DNA of 44,561 nt, taken from NCBI GenBank assembly GCA_002700095.1, contig PACL01000019.1:1-44561 (forward strand), in the 5' to 3' direction. Below are positions 26,068-37,169 of this stretch, one piece after another. The notes beneath the pieces were generated by a model. That model saw only the letters and a program-made list of their open reading frames with translations, was not told where the DNA came from and ran no database searches. The stretch's first letter is position 1. The number at the start of each line of letters is the position of its first letter. This DNA is from Fulvimarina sp. (lineage in GTDB: Bacteria > Pseudomonadota > Alphaproteobacteria > Rhizobiales > Rhizobiaceae). The position numbers and the translations under genes are program-made.

Positions 26068-29000
26068 TCAGGCGGGCTCGGCCACGGCCTCCCGCGCCAG
26101 CCGGTCAAAGGCCTCGTAGATGTCGGTCGTGGTGAAGGTCACCTCGCTCCCCTCGGGTATCCCGCGAAACCGCGGCAGGCTCGGCGCCGAGCCGGCGGTC
26201 AGGCGCCGGTCCACCCCGACACCGGAGACCCGCTCGACCTCACCGAGCACCATCCCCTCGCGGCGGACCTCGAAGAGGCCGGGCATGACCTCGTAGATGT
26301 CGAGGGCGTTGCGGCGGATGTGCCGGCCGCGCGGCGGCGGCGATTTTGGTGCAGGCTCGCCGGCATCGCGCAAGGACGCCGCAGGCGAGGGAACCGCAGG
26401 CGAGGTGGCCGAAGGGCGCGCAGGCGATGGGGCCGCAGGTTGCGTGGACAGGTTGCTTGCCGGGACATCGTCGGCCGGCGCCGACACTTCGAGGACGATG
26501 GGCTCCGAGGTTCCGCCTGATTGGGGATCGCCGAGGGCGCCAACGGTCGCTTCCGCCGCCGCCTCGTCGCCCTCGATCTTCTCGACCGGGGCGCTGCCCG
26601 TCCCGGCCTCGTCCACGGCCACGGCAGCTGCTTCGATCGCCTCCCGCGCCCGGCCGCCGTCCGCCGCGATCGCGGCGGGGCGGGAGATGGTCATCTCGGC
26701 GGTCCGGCGGGCGAGGAAGCGGATCAGCTTCTCCGCCTCGCCATCCGGGTCGTTGTACCAGTCGGTCGACCAGATCCGCCAGATCGACCAGCCGAGGCCT
26801 TCCAGCACCTTCTGGCGGATGACGTCGCGGTCGCGGATGGTGAGCCCCGTATGGAAGGGCGCGCCGTCGCATTCGATGCCGGCGACGAAGACCGACGGAT
26901 CGTCCGGATGGCGCACCGCGAGGTCGATCCGGAACCCCTCGACGCCGATCTGGTGGACGACCTCGTAGCCGGCCGCCGAAAGTTTTGCCGCGACGAACTC
27001 CTCGAACGGGCTTTCGGCGTCCCGCATTTCCGCGTCGTCATAGACCGCGCCGCCGCGGGCATAGTCGAGGAACCCCTTGAAGACATGGACGCCGCGCGAC
27101 GAGGTCGGCGTCGGCACGATGTCGCCGGTCTTCAGCGAGGTGACGATGATCATCGCGCGCTTCGCCCGGGTGAACAGGACGTTGAGCCGGCGATGGCCGG
27201 CGCCGCGGTTGATCGCGCCGAAGTTCTGGCGGACCTTGCCGCCGGGCTCGCTCGGGCCGAACAGCGTCGAGATGACGATCACGTCGCGCTCGTCGCCCTG
27301 GACGTTTTCGAGGTTCTTGACGAAGACCGGCTCGACCGTCTTCTCCCAGCGTTCCACATAGGCCCGCACGATCGGGTCGCTGGCGGCCAGGCGCTCGAAT
27401 TCGGCGTTGATCAGGTCCCGCTGCTTGAGGTTCATCGTGGCGATGCCGAGGGAGAGGTCGCTGCCGTCCTCGGCCGCCTTGTAGATCAGCCGGCGGGCCT
27501 CCTCGATGGCCGCCTCGGCCTCCCTCGGATTGACGTTCGCCTGATAGATGCCGTCCACCTCGACGCAGCGCACGCCGGCCGTCTCGCTCTCGGCGGCGGC
27601 GGGAAAGATCACCAGCTCGCGGTCGTAGAATTCCCGGTTGGAAAAGGCGATCAGCGCCGGATGCTGCGAGCGGTAGTGCCAGCGCAGCCGCCGCTTGTGG
27701 GGCATGCGCGCGGCGGCGAGGTCGAGGACGCTCTCGGCGAGGTCGGCCGCCCCCGCCTCGTCGTCGCCATCCCCGTCGTCGTCGCTCTGGGCGGCGAAGA
27801 AGTCCGTCGGCGGCAGCTGCTTCTGGTCGCCGACGATGACGTATTGCCCGCCGCGGGCGAGCGCTCCGACGGCGAATTCCGGCTTCATCTGCGAGGCCTC
27901 GTCGATGACGACGAGGTCGAACGCCAGCGTGCCCGGCGGGGCGTATTGCGCCAGCGCGTGAGGGCTCATCATCAGGACCGGCTTCAGCGCCTGCAGGGCG
28001 GCGCCGGCCCGCTCCATCAGCTGCCGGATCGGGATGTGCCGCTTCTGCTTGCTCATCTCGTGCTTGATCAGGGCGAGCTGGGTATAGGTGCCGACCGCTC
28101 CGGAATCCTGGCCCCACGGCGCCGTCCCGGTCCGCTCCCTGGCGCTCGCCAGCACATTGTCCGCCTCGAGCCGGTAGAGCTCCGCCTCGGCGCGGCTAAA
28201 GCGGCTGCGGGCCGTGTCGAGCCGCCCGGTGGTCGATTGGCGGATCGGTGAGGCGGGATCCTGAAACGGCTTCTCCAGCGCCGTCTGGCAGCGCAGCAGC
28301 GCCAGGATGTCGGCCAGCGCCGCGACCGGCTTGTCCGCACCCACCTGGGTCGCGTAGAGCGGCAGCACTCCTGCCGCCGAGGCCTGCCCGAGATAGCGTT
28401 CCAGATTGGCGTGGAGGCGCAGCCCCTCGACGTCCTGAAGGGCCGTCGCGAGATCCCGGACGCGGTCGCCGATCCGGGCGTCGCGGGCAAGCGGCACGAA
28501 GCGCTCGCCGAGACGCTGGCGCAGCACGGCGCTCGCGGCTTCGAGCCTCGCCAGCTTGTCTTGAAGCGTCCGCGCATTCGTCTGGAGCGTGCGGATCGCG
28601 GCGAGACGCGCCGCACCGTCCGCGGCCGGCCCGGTCCCGAAGAAGGCCGCAAGGACCGGCGCTTCTGCAAGTTCCTCTGCCAGTCTTGCAGTAGCGGGAT
28701 CGGCCGCCGCGATCTCGATCACGTTGCGGCTCTCGGCCGGCGCCGCCGCGATCGCCGTCTCGGTGCGACGGGCAAGGCTGTCCAGCCGGTCGGCGAGCCC
28801 GATCTCGTCGTCGAGGATCGGCGCCGACGGCCGAATGCCGGCCCGGCGGCCGGTGGCGGCGAATTCCCGCAATTCCTCCGCCCGCTGGCGCAGTCCCTCG
28901 GCGAGGGACGAAAGCGGCGTGTCCTTCGGCGCGCGCTCGATCAGGGCCGCCTCCGGGGCCGAGAGCAACTCCGAGGCGAGCGCCTCCGCCTCGATCTGCA

Positions 29001-31830
29001 GGGCCGCCCGGATGAGGTGATCGGCACTGCGGCGACGCAGGAAGGCCTCGACGTCCCGAAGGCAGGACGCCGCCTCGTCCAGCCCGTCGAAGGCCGTCTC
29101 AGACCCCTGCCAGTCGTCGCCGAAGGCCGCCTTGCCCTGTTCGTCGGCAAGGATCGCGGCCCACTCGTCGCTGGTCGCCGCCGCCTCGTGCAGGAGGCTG
29201 CGCAGCCGCGCCCGGTCCTCGGTGCCGCGGGCCAGAGTGCCAGCCGCCGCCAAGGCGCGCTTGGTGTCGCTGCTGAACAGCCGCGCGAACAGGCCGGCAT
29301 CGCCGACGAGGTCGCCGATCTGCCGCAACTCGCGGGAGCTCATGGTTGCCGCCCGGCTGAGATCGATCACGGTGCCGAGCCGCCGCAGCCGCTCCTGCAC
29401 CGCCCTGGAGCGATCGGCCAGCGCCTCCAGATGCTCGCGCCGCCGCTTGTTCGCGGTGAAGAACTGCAGGCTCCAGGCCCGCGCCGGATAGCGCCGGGCG
29501 ATCGCGGCGAGCCCGGCGATGGTCTCGACGCTGGCCGCCACCGGCGGAAGATCCGCGCCGAAGCCCGCGATGCGCCCGCGCAACCGCGCCTCGACCGCGT
29601 CGAACTGCGCCGCGTTCTCGGTGAAGTCCTGCGCCCGGCGGTCCAGTTCCTCGATCGACACCCGGCTGAAACCCGTCGCCGCCAGCTGCCGCTGCAGCAT
29701 CTCCAGCGCCGCCTCGTCGGCAAACGCCGCATCGACCAGCGCGGACCGTTCGTCCCGGACCCTCGCCAGCTCCGTCGCGGCAGCGAGCGTCTGCGGCCCG
29801 AGCCGCTGCTCGAACGCCGCGGCCGCCAGTCGCTCGGCTTCGGGCAGGGGCGCGGGCAGAACGAGGCCGCCCACGTCGGCGCAGAGCTTGTCCAGATCGG
29901 GTGCCGCCCGGTCGGCCAGGGCCGAACCGTCCGCCGTCTGCCCCAGCGTCGCCAGCGCCTCCTCGACCGCCCGGAGCGGGCCGTCGAGCTCTTCGCCGAG
30001 CTCGCGCAAGAGCGCGTCCTGGACATGCGGCTGGACCGGCAGGCCGCTCGCTGCGTGCCACGGGCTCGCGCGCAGGCCGCCGAGACGTTCCGCCACCGTC
30101 TCGGCGGCCGCGGCGAGTTCCTTCAACGTATCGGTCGCCTCGCGGAACACCGCTTCGTCGGCGAGATCGACGCCGGCGACATGGTGCGGCCGGATCGTCT
30201 CGGCCATCCGGCCGGACAGCGCCCGGCGCAGCGCCGTCTCCTGCCAGATCAGCTGCCAGGTCGTACGCTCGTGGCCCTTCGGCCGGTCCTGCAGCGCCGC
30301 GTGATAGGCGCGCAGCAGCCGGCCTTCGCGCTGCTGTTCGGAGCGCAGTCCGGCGAGCCGGCCCGGCGGCGTCTCGCCATTGTGGACGGCCGCCGCCAGC
30401 GAGGCCATCACCTCGGGCTTGGAGGTCTTTTCCGAGTGAAGTTCGAGGAGCGTCGGCCCGAGGCCGCGTTCGTCGAGGCGCTTGGCGACGGCTTCGAGCG
30501 CCGTGCGCTTCTCGGCGAGAAACAGGACGCGCCGTCCGGCGCCGATCGCCGCGGCGATGAGGTTGGCGATGGTCTGGCTCTTGCCGGTGCCGGGCGGCCC
30601 CTCGACGACGAGGTCCTTGCCCTCCATGGCGTCGAGAATCGCCGAATGCTGGGAGACGTCCGCCGGCATGACCAGCGGCGGGACGCGCCCGGCCCAGGCC
30701 TCGTCCTCGATCGGATGGTCGGCGCCGAAGCTACCGGCCGCCCCTTCCGTCGACAGGCCGCCGATCAGCCGCGCCAGCCCTGCATGCCGGCGCAGCCCGT
30801 CCTCGGGCCAGATCGTCTCGTCGAGATCGGCCCACAGGCCCATGCGCGGAAACGGGAAGATCGCGATGGTCACGAAGCGCCTCAGCCCGAGGAACTTCGC
30901 CTCGGCGAGCGCCGGCGCGAGCCGGGCGAAATAGTCTTCCGGGGTCTCCTCCGGCTCGACGGCGGGGAGCGCCACGCCATGGTCGCGCTTCAGAAGCTCC
31001 GCCAGCGCCAGATTGACCGACAGCTCGCCCTCCGGCGCGCTCGCCCAGAAATGATAGCTGCCGCCGACGATCTTGCGCCGCAGGTTGAGCGGCATCGTCA
31101 GGAGCGGCGCGTGGTAGGGCCCGGCCGTCGGCTGCTTGGGATCGATCCACTCGATGAAGCCGAAGGCGATCTGCAGCGTGTGGATGCCGGTCTCGTTCTC
31201 CAGCGTCCGGTTGCGGTCGAAGATCGTCCGCAGCCGCCGCTCGGCCTGGGAGCGGGTGAGGAGGATGCGGATGCGGTCGTCGCCGAGATGGGCCGGCGCG
31301 GTGCCGTCGAGCTCGTGGTCGCGGTGGGGCGGCAGGCGAAGCTCGAAGCTCGGGTCGAAGCCGTTCGCCCGGGCGAGCTCGGCGATGTCGAGCTTCTTGC
31401 CGCCGTCGAGCCTCGGCAGGCCCAGCGACGCGCGCACGCGGTGGCGCAGCGCCTCGTCGGCCTCGGCGAGCCGTTCGGTGTCGGCCTCCGCCTCGCCGAG
31501 CTCCACCGTTGCGCCGAGATAGGTCTCGTCGGTCAGCCGGCCGATCGCCAGGGCGTTCTGGAATGTCTCGGTGCGCTCGTCGGCGGGCTCGGATTCCGGG
31601 TCGGGCAGCGGCTCGAAGGCCATCTCGCCGTCGCGCAGCGTTGCAAGCAGCGCGTCCGGCAGTTCGTCGACGACGCGCACGAAGGCACCGCCGCGCGAAT
31701 GGCGGAAATTCAGGAGGCCGTTGCGCCGGGTCAGGTCGAGCAGCTTCTCCCGCAGCCGCGCGATCTCCCTTGTCTGGAAGGCGAGATCGATCGCCTGGCC
31801 GGCCTCGTTGGTTCCGTTGGCGTCATCCAT
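26068..31830 (-). CDS. Giant DUF4011 SF1 helicase with C-terminal Vsr/MTES_1575-like nuclease and DUF3320
   Basis: 1,920-aa multidomain protein. Residues about 15-340: DUF4011-type N-terminus (LREKLLDLTRRNGLLNFRHS). Walker A GPPGTGKSQT at 411-420. A long helical insertion of about 850 residues follows. Walker B DEAS at 1310-1313 and SF1 motifs LENVQGDERDVIVIS and NVLFTRAKR precede the nuclease. The PD-(D/E)XK-like nuclease near 1610-1700 has D1636 (FRIDLAV), E1653 and D1655 (IECDG) and WSTDWY. An Ala/Pro-rich linker precedes a DUF3320-like tail. Helicase-nuclease proteins of this architecture recur in bacterial defence loci and resemble the helicases of Mokosh-like systems, but here the nuclease is not PLD type. 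An anti-phage or plasmid-restriction role is inference. ATG 31830 has GGGA upstream. Confidence 0.85.
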   Translation of the reverse strand: MDDANGTNEAGQAIDLAFQTREIARLREKLLDLTRRNGLLNFRHSRGGAFVRVVDELPDALLATLRDGEMAFEPLPDPESEPADERTETFQNALAIGRLTDETYLGATVELGEAEADTERLAEADEALRHRVRASLGLPRLDGGKKLDIAELARANGFDPSFELRLPPHRDHELDGTAPAHLGDDRIRILLTRSQAERRLRTIFDRNRTLENETGIHTLQIAFGFIEWIDPKQPTAGPYHAPLLTMPLNLRRKIVGGSYHFWASAPEGELSVNLALAELLKRDHGVALPAVEPEETPEDYFARLAPALAEAKFLGLRRFVTIAIFPFPRMGLWADLDETIWPEDGLRRHAGLARLIGGLSTEGAAGSFGADHPIEDEAWAGRVPPLVMPADVSQHSAILDAMEGKDLVVEGPPGTGKSQTIANLIAAAIGAGRRVLFLAEKRTALEAVAKRLDERGLGPTLLELHSEKTSKPEVMASLAAAVHNGETPPGRLAGLRSEQQREGRLLRAYHAALQDRPKGHERTTWQLIWQETALRRALSGRMAETIRPHHVAGVDLADEAVFREATDTLKELAAAAETVAERLGGLRASPWHAASGLPVQPHVQDALLRELGEELDGPLRAVEEALATLGQTADGSALADRAAPDLDKLCADVGGLVLPAPLPEAERLAAAAFEQRLGPQTLAAATELARVRDERSALVDAAFADEAALEMLQRQLAATGFSRVSIEELDRRAQDFTENAAQFDAVEARLRGRIAGFGADLPPVAASVETIAGLAAIARRYPARAWSLQFFTANKRRREHLEALADRSRAVQERLRRLGTVIDLSRAATMSSRELRQIGDLVGDAGLFARLFSSDTKRALAAAGTLARGTEDRARLRSLLHEAAATSDEWAAILADEQGKAAFGDDWQGSETAFDGLDEAASCLRDVEAFLRRRSADHLIRAALQIEAEALASELLSAPEAALIERAPKDTPLSSLAEGLRQRAEELREFAATGRRAGIRPSAPILDDEIGLADRLDSLARRTETAIAAAPAESRNVIEIAAADPATARLAEELAEAPVLAAFFGTGPAADGAARLAAIRTLQTNARTLQDKLARLEAASAVLRQRLGERFVPLARDARIGDRVRDLATALQDVEGLRLHANLERYLGQASAAGVLPLYATQVGADKPVAALADILALLRCQTALEKPFQDPASPIRQSTTGRLDTARSRFSRAEAELYRLEADNVLASARERTGTAPWGQDSGAVGTYTQLALIKHEMSKQKRHIPIRQLMERAGAALQALKPVLMMSPHALAQYAPPGTLAFDLVVIDEASQMKPEFAVGALARGGQYVIVGDQKQLPPTDFFAAQSDDDGDGDDEAGAADLAESVLDLAAARMPHKRRLRWHYRSQHPALIAFSNREFYDRELVIFPAAAESETAGVRCVEVDGIYQANVNPREAEAAIEEARRLIYKAAEDGSDLSLGIATMNLKQRDLINAEFERLAASDPIVRAYVERWEKTVEPVFVKNLENVQGDERDVIVISTLFGPSEPGGKVRQNFGAINRGAGHRRLNVLFTRAKRAMIIVTSLKTGDIVPTPTSSRGVHVFKGFLDYARGGAVYDDAEMRDAESPFEEFVAAKLSAAGYEVVHQIGVEGFRIDLAVRHPDDPSVFVAGIECDGAPFHTGLTIRDRDVIRQKVLEGLGWSIWRIWSTDWYNDPDGEAEKLIRFLARRTAEMTISRPAAIAADGGRAREAIEAAAVAVDEAGTGSAPVEKIEGDEAAAEATVGALGDPQSGGTSEPIVLEVSAPADDVPASNLSTQPAAPSPARPSATSPAVPSPAASLRDAGEPAPKSPPPRGRHIRRNALDIYEVMPGLFEVRREGMVLGEVERVSGVGVDRRLTAGSAPSLPRFRGIPEGSEVTFTTTDIYEAFDRLAREAVAEPA

Positions 31831-32271
31831 CAGGCTGTCCCGAATCGCTCTCAATCGTGGCCGCAACCCTATGGCAAGCCGCGGTCCGATGAGAAGGGGG
31901 CGGGCTCGTTGCGAGACGGCGGGAAGCCGCTTGCCGGATTGGCAAAATGGGCGCGGGTGCACGGAGGACGATCAGGCGCCGGCGCGTCCGTGGGCGCTGG
32001 CCTGCAACCGCGAGTGGGTCTGGTTCGCGAAGGTCCAAGCCGTTCGGACCGAGGGGCCGGGAGGCAAGCGCCGCGTCTTCGCGGGCCACCGTGCGGGCGA
32101 TCGCCGCATACGATCCCGCAACGATAGCCTCGACGCAGAAGTTGCGCCGCCCGGTCTCGCACGTCATGAATGGGTGGAGGACAGAAGCAGCGCCGCGACC
32201 CAGCCCGCGGACCGCGGAGGATGAGCCGCCGCGGCCGAGGCAACGGCTTTGTCCTCGAAGGAGTGACGGGT

Positions 32272-32361
32272 ATGTGGATGATTCCGCTGACCGTCGTGCT
32301 GAAGATGAAACGAACCCGGGCAGGTTGGGAAATCGAGCTCCGGGTTCGCCTCTTCATCTAA
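32272..32361 (+). CDS. Candidate 29-aa small ORF with strong ribosome site
   Basis: AAGGAG lies 8 nt before an ATG that opens 29 codons (MWMIPLTVVLKMK...) and ends in TAA. The peptide is hydrophobic at first, then basic, then alternating charged and hydrophobic residues (WEIELRVRLFI). The frame coincides with an inverted repeat, so it could be a leader peptide or chance. No family is recognised. Confidence 0.25.
   Translation: MWMIPLTVVLKMKRTRAGWEIELRVRLFI
32303..32359. repeat. Bipartite inverted repeat
   Basis: Outer arms AGATGAA/TTCATCT (32303-32309, 32353-32359) and inner arms CGAACCCGG/CCGGGTTCG (32311-32319, 32340-32348), with a 20-nt loop and a 1-versus-4-nt bulge. It would fold into a 16-bp hairpin in RNA. 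Possible structured leader of the MBL gene or a terminator. Confidence 0.5.
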
Positions 32362-32540
32362 GGCACAGGGGGTCGGAGTTAGCGCTCCGGCTCCCGCTCT
32401 TTGACGATATGCGAGATCGGCTCGAACGGCAACTCACGCGATCGATCGGCGACCCCTCCGTCGGCCCGTTCGCAGGCCGAGTGGACTGCGAGGATGTCCC
32501 CGCCAAGCGCGCGCCCCGATCTTCTGATAAGGAACGCGCC

Positions 32541-33473
32541 ATGACAGACGCATCTTCCGGCGGCCCCCAGGAGCCGCAATTCACCACCGATTTTGCCCCC
32601 GAGCATGGCCGCTCCGTCCCGGTCGCGCCTGGCATCCTCCGGGTGACGGCGAACAATCCCTCGCCCTTCACCTTTGCCGGGACGAACAGCTACGTCGTCG
32701 GCGACGCGGATCGCTGCGTCGTCGTCGATCCGGGCCCGGCGGACGCGGCGCATCTCGCCGCCTTGCTGGATTCCGTCGGTGGCCGGGCGGTGGAGGCCGT
32801 CCTCCTCACCCATTCCCACTCCGACCACTCCTCGCTCGCGGCGGACTTCTCGTCAGAGGTCGCGGCGCCGCTTCTGGGTGCGCGCCGGGGCTCCGTCGTC
32901 GAGGCCGGCGACGCCCTGCGTCTCGACGCACCGCCGGCAGGCGACTTACCCTATCAGCGCCATCTCGAAGACGGGGAAACCCTCTACCTCGGCGGCCATG
33001 CCGTCGAGGTGGTGGCGACGCCCGGCCACGCCTCCGATCACCTGGGCTTCGCGCTTCCCGATCTCGGCATTCTCCTGTCCGGCGACCACGTCATGGCCTG
33101 GTCGACCCCGGTCGTCGCGCCGCCGGACGGCGTGATGGGCGACTACATGACCTCGCTCGACAAGCTCCTCGGTCGCACCGAGACCCGCTATCTGCCGGGC
33201 CACGGCGGGCCGGTCAAGCGGCCGGTCCCCTTTGTGCGCGGCCTGATCCGGCATCGGCGCATGCGCGAGGCAGGCATCCTCGGGCGTCTTCATGCCGGCG
33301 ACGAGACGATCGCGGCCATCGTCGCCGCCACCTATCCCGGGCTCGATCCGAGGCTGACCGGCGCCGCCGGCCTGTCGGTCCTCGCCCATCTCCTCGATCT
33401 TCAGGCGCGCGGAAAGGTTCGCGAGGAGCCGGGGAACGGCGGCACCACCCTCTATCGGCCGGCGGCGGACTGA
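32541..33473 (+). CDS. MBL-fold metallo-hydrolase, LACTB2/glyoxalase II-like
   Basis: 310-aa metallo-beta-lactamase-fold hydrolase. The zinc motif H91-x-H93-x-D95-H96 (THSHSDH) is intact, followed by ATPGHASDHLGF, a GDH segment (LLSGDHVMAW) and GHGGP. After about residue 235 a winged-helix-like tail (RRMREAGILGRL...GLSVLAHLLDLQARGKV) matches the BLACT_WH arrangement seen in LACTB2-type proteins. Substrates in this group include thioesters and RNA; none can be assigned. ATG 32541 has AAGGA ten bases before. Confidence 0.88.
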   Translation: MTDASSGGPQEPQFTTDFAPEHGRSVPVAPGILRVTANNPSPFTFAGTNSYVVGDADRCVVVDPGPADAAHLAALLDSVGGRAVEAVLLTHSHSDHSSLAADFSSEVAAPLLGARRGSVVEAGDALRLDAPPAGDLPYQRHLEDGETLYLGGHAVEVVATPGHASDHLGFALPDLGILLSGDHVMAWSTPVVAPPDGVMGDYMTSLDKLLGRTETRYLPGHGGPVKRPVPFVRGLIRHRRMREAGILGRLHAGDETIAAIVAATYPGLDPRLTGAAGLSVLAHLLDLQARGKVREEPGNGGTTLYRPAAD

Positions 33474-33480
33474 GAGCGCC

Positions 33481-34398
33481 TCACGAGCCGGTCGACACCT
33501 GACCGGCGAGGGCGGTGTCGAGATCGGCGAAGAAGCTCTGGAGAAACCGCCGGTTCTGGCCGAAGTCGATCTCTATCTGCAGCGAGGTCGAGCGGGCGTC
33601 GACGAAGGTTTCCCGGCCGTCCTCGACGATGCGGATGGTGACGGCGCTCGGCAGGCCGAGGAGCATGTCCCGCGCCGTCGCGTCGATGCGGTACTGGTCG
33701 CTGTCCCGGGTTCCGGCAAGATCGGCGGCGCTGATCTGCTCGGCCTCCGTCCGCGACGTCGGGATCGGCACCGTGACGGTGCCGCTGACGCCGAGGTCGC
33801 CGGCTTGGCGGTCCGCTCGCTCCTGCGGATCGCCGAGGACGACTTCGTCGACCGTCCAGCCCTTCTCGGCCAGGGCGAGCCGGACGGCCTTGTAGATCTC
33901 CGGCGCGGCGGCGAGGTAGCGCCGTCCGGTGACGATGCTGGGAGCGTCCTCCGCGCTGATCGCCCGTTGCCAGCGCGGCAGCGTCCGGTCTGCAGACGCG
34001 ATCACGTCGGCGACGGCGTCAGGCTCCATGCCTTCGCTGTAGGCGACGTTGGCACGGGGATTTTCGACCGCCAGCCATGCGGCGAAGAGGAAGGGCGCAA
34101 GCGCCACGAGCGACAGGACGAAGGCCGCGATCACCTTGCCGCCGCCGAGCAACCCGCCGAACCAGACCCGCGCGATCCCCCAGACGGCGATGACGAGGCC
34201 GAGGGTCGCCATCGCGGCCGACAGGATCAAGAGGCCGGCAAGGGCCCGCGGCTCGATCCCGCCGAGCCGGAACACGGTGAAGCCCGCGACGACGAGGACG
34301 ATGGCGAAGAGCCCCAGCCAGCGGGCAAAGCCCGCCAGCCGCAGCCGCTTGCGCAGATAATGGCCGCGGACAGGAAGGTTGCCGAAGGCGAGGGTCAT
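33481..34398 (-). CDS. DUF1499 family membrane protein
   Basis: 305-aa protein with three predicted N-terminal spans (about residues 26-45, 53-80 and 88-110) and a C-terminal DUF1499 domain (about 165-300, with the hallmark stretch SAVTIRIVEDGRETFVDARSTS and QNRRFLQSFF). The function is unknown; the domain probably lies in the periplasm. The gene runs into the MBL gene tail to tail with only 7 nt between stops. Confidence 0.85.
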   Translation of the reverse strand: MTLAFGNLPVRGHYLRKRLRLAGFARWLGLFAIVLVVAGFTVFRLGGIEPRALAGLLILSAAMATLGLVIAVWGIARVWFGGLLGGGKVIAAFVLSLVALAPFLFAAWLAVENPRANVAYSEGMEPDAVADVIASADRTLPRWQRAISAEDAPSIVTGRRYLAAAPEIYKAVRLALAEKGWTVDEVVLGDPQERADRQAGDLGVSGTVTVPIPTSRTEAEQISAADLAGTRDSDQYRIDATARDMLLGLPSAVTIRIVEDGRETFVDARSTSLQIEIDFGQNRRFLQSFFADLDTALAGQVSTGS

Positions 34399-34491
34399 GG
34401 AGCGGGCTCGATCATGGTCATGATCCCAGTCTTAGCCGAAATGGGCCCCGCCGGAAACGCACCCATTGGCCGGTAGAGGCTCAGTTCGAAC

Positions 34492-35115
34492 TCAGGAATT
34501 ATAGACGTCGGTGAACCTGCTGCAGGCGGATATCCAGGCGTGGGTATCTCGGCACATCCATTCGATCGCTTCCAAGGCTTCGGTGTGCATCTGAAGCGCA
34601 TTGCCGAAAATCGGTTCGTGATGAGCAACCCTGTTTCGAAACCGACGTAAGGCGTTCATGCGCCCATGCACATCGCTTCGCCTTTTGCCGCCCTTTGCTC
34701 GGAACCCCCTGTGGACGGCCCTGCGCCAGAGATCCTTGTCATGCCGGGGGCCGAGCATTCCCACCCAAAAGGAGAATTTCAACTCGGCGACGAGATCGTC
34801 GTGAGATAGCTGGCCCACGCGAGACATCGCCTCGATCACGGCGTTCTGCGCATTCCGCTGAAGCGGTACGGTCTGATCCGTGAGCCACAGCACTCCATAA
34901 ACGCGTGACATTTCAGCGTCGATCGTGTTGCGCAGGCATATTTCCAGACCTTGAAGCGTGGTATACAAGCTTTCTGACAAGCGCGTGTTTCGCTCGTACA
35001 GGCCTATCGCTGCGCCTAGATCGTCGCCTGTAGCGTCGAGATATTTCTTCAGACGTGCACGCGAAATTGTGCGCTCCAGTGACTGGTCTATCGCCGGCGT
35101 TCTCAAACCGTTCAC
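34492..35115 (-). CDS. Abi-family HEPN protein (Abi_2-like)
   Basis: 207-aa protein matching the Abi_2/AbiD-F pattern: an N-terminal helix bundle with YERNTRLSESLYTTLQGLEICLRNTID, then FWVGML, then the HEPN ribonuclease motif in RFRNRVAHHEP (R160-x4-H165). Proteins of this family cause abortive infection by RNA cleavage. The GTG start at 35115 has no strong ribosome site, so the true start may be slightly internal. GC content is visibly lower than in flanking genes (sampled lines 55-63% against about 70%), which suggests later acquisition. No partner antitoxin is seen next to it. Confidence 0.8.
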   Translation of the reverse strand: MNGLRTPAIDQSLERTISRARLKKYLDATGDDLGAAIGLYERNTRLSESLYTTLQGLEICLRNTIDAEMSRVYGVLWLTDQTVPLQRNAQNAVIEAMSRVGQLSHDDLVAELKFSFWVGMLGPRHDKDLWRRAVHRGFRAKGGKRRSDVHGRMNALRRFRNRVAHHEPIFGNALQMHTEALEAIEWMCRDTHAWISACSRFTDVYNS

Positions 35116-35154
35116 TTGTTCGTCACGGGATTCGTGTTATCTCTTCCAGTGTAC

Positions 35155-35194
35155 ACCCCGGGCAAGCCTCTGCTGAAAAGCATGCTCCCGGGGT
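35155..35194. terminator. 8-bp inverted repeat between Abi and acyl-CoA ligase genes
   Basis: ACCCCGGG (35155-35162) and CCCGGGGT (35187-35194) around a 24-nt loop. Located downstream of the ligase and upstream of the Abi gene. It may act as a terminator or an operator; the rest of 35116-35359 shows nothing recognisable. Confidence 0.35.
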
Positions 35195-35359
35195 CAGTCG
35201 TTTCAGGGCCTCCTTCTGTACGGCCCACGTCTTCAGGCTTCGGCGCAACCGCATCCCTCAACCACGACAAACGGCTCGATCGTCCAGAGGGTCGCGCTGT
35301 CCCCACCATCTGTCGCAGGCGAGATGAGGAGCGTCCTGAGGATGCGGATGACCGCCCCC

Positions 35360-36988
<1,629 letters not shown>

Positions 36989-37169
36989 CGTCTTTCCTCC
37001 CGCTGAAACCGTCGCGCGCCTCGCCCACATCCCCGGCGCGGCGCTTTTTCGTTGCAGGCACTGTGTCGCGAAAGCCGGCGCCTTGTCCAGCCGGGGGGAC
37101 ACGGACAAAGTTTGGACATTTCCCGCCGTCACAACCGCGACAAGGGACGAAAGACAAAGGGAGTTCGTC

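Larger units (their letters stand above)
31831..32540. other. 710-bp intergenic region between helicase and MBL genes
   Basis: No recognisable protein of normal size. It holds a candidate 29-codon ORF (32272-32361), a long imperfect inverted repeat overlapping that ORF (32303-32359), and a small stem CGGAG-TTAGCG-CTCCG at about 32374-32389. The left part (31860-32260) shows no clear signal apart from presumably containing the helicase promoter. Confidence 0.5.

Noticed and set aside
26068..31830. Calling the helicase a Mokosh or BREX component
   Set aside because: No PLD nuclease, kinase, methylase, PglZ or BrxC-like gene is present; only a general helicase-nuclease assignment is supported.
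28411..32127. Long open frame antisense to the helicase gene (also 22969-25566 antisense to nicC/Pat and 18010-21783 antisense to nicB)
   Set aside because: High third-position GC leaves antisense frames free of stops. The products are Arg/Gly/Asp-rich without domains, while the sense frames carry complete families.
32303..32359. tRNA-like GGGTTCG segment in the inverted repeat
   Set aside because: No cloverleaf, acceptor stem or anticodon arm can be formed; it is a simple hairpin.
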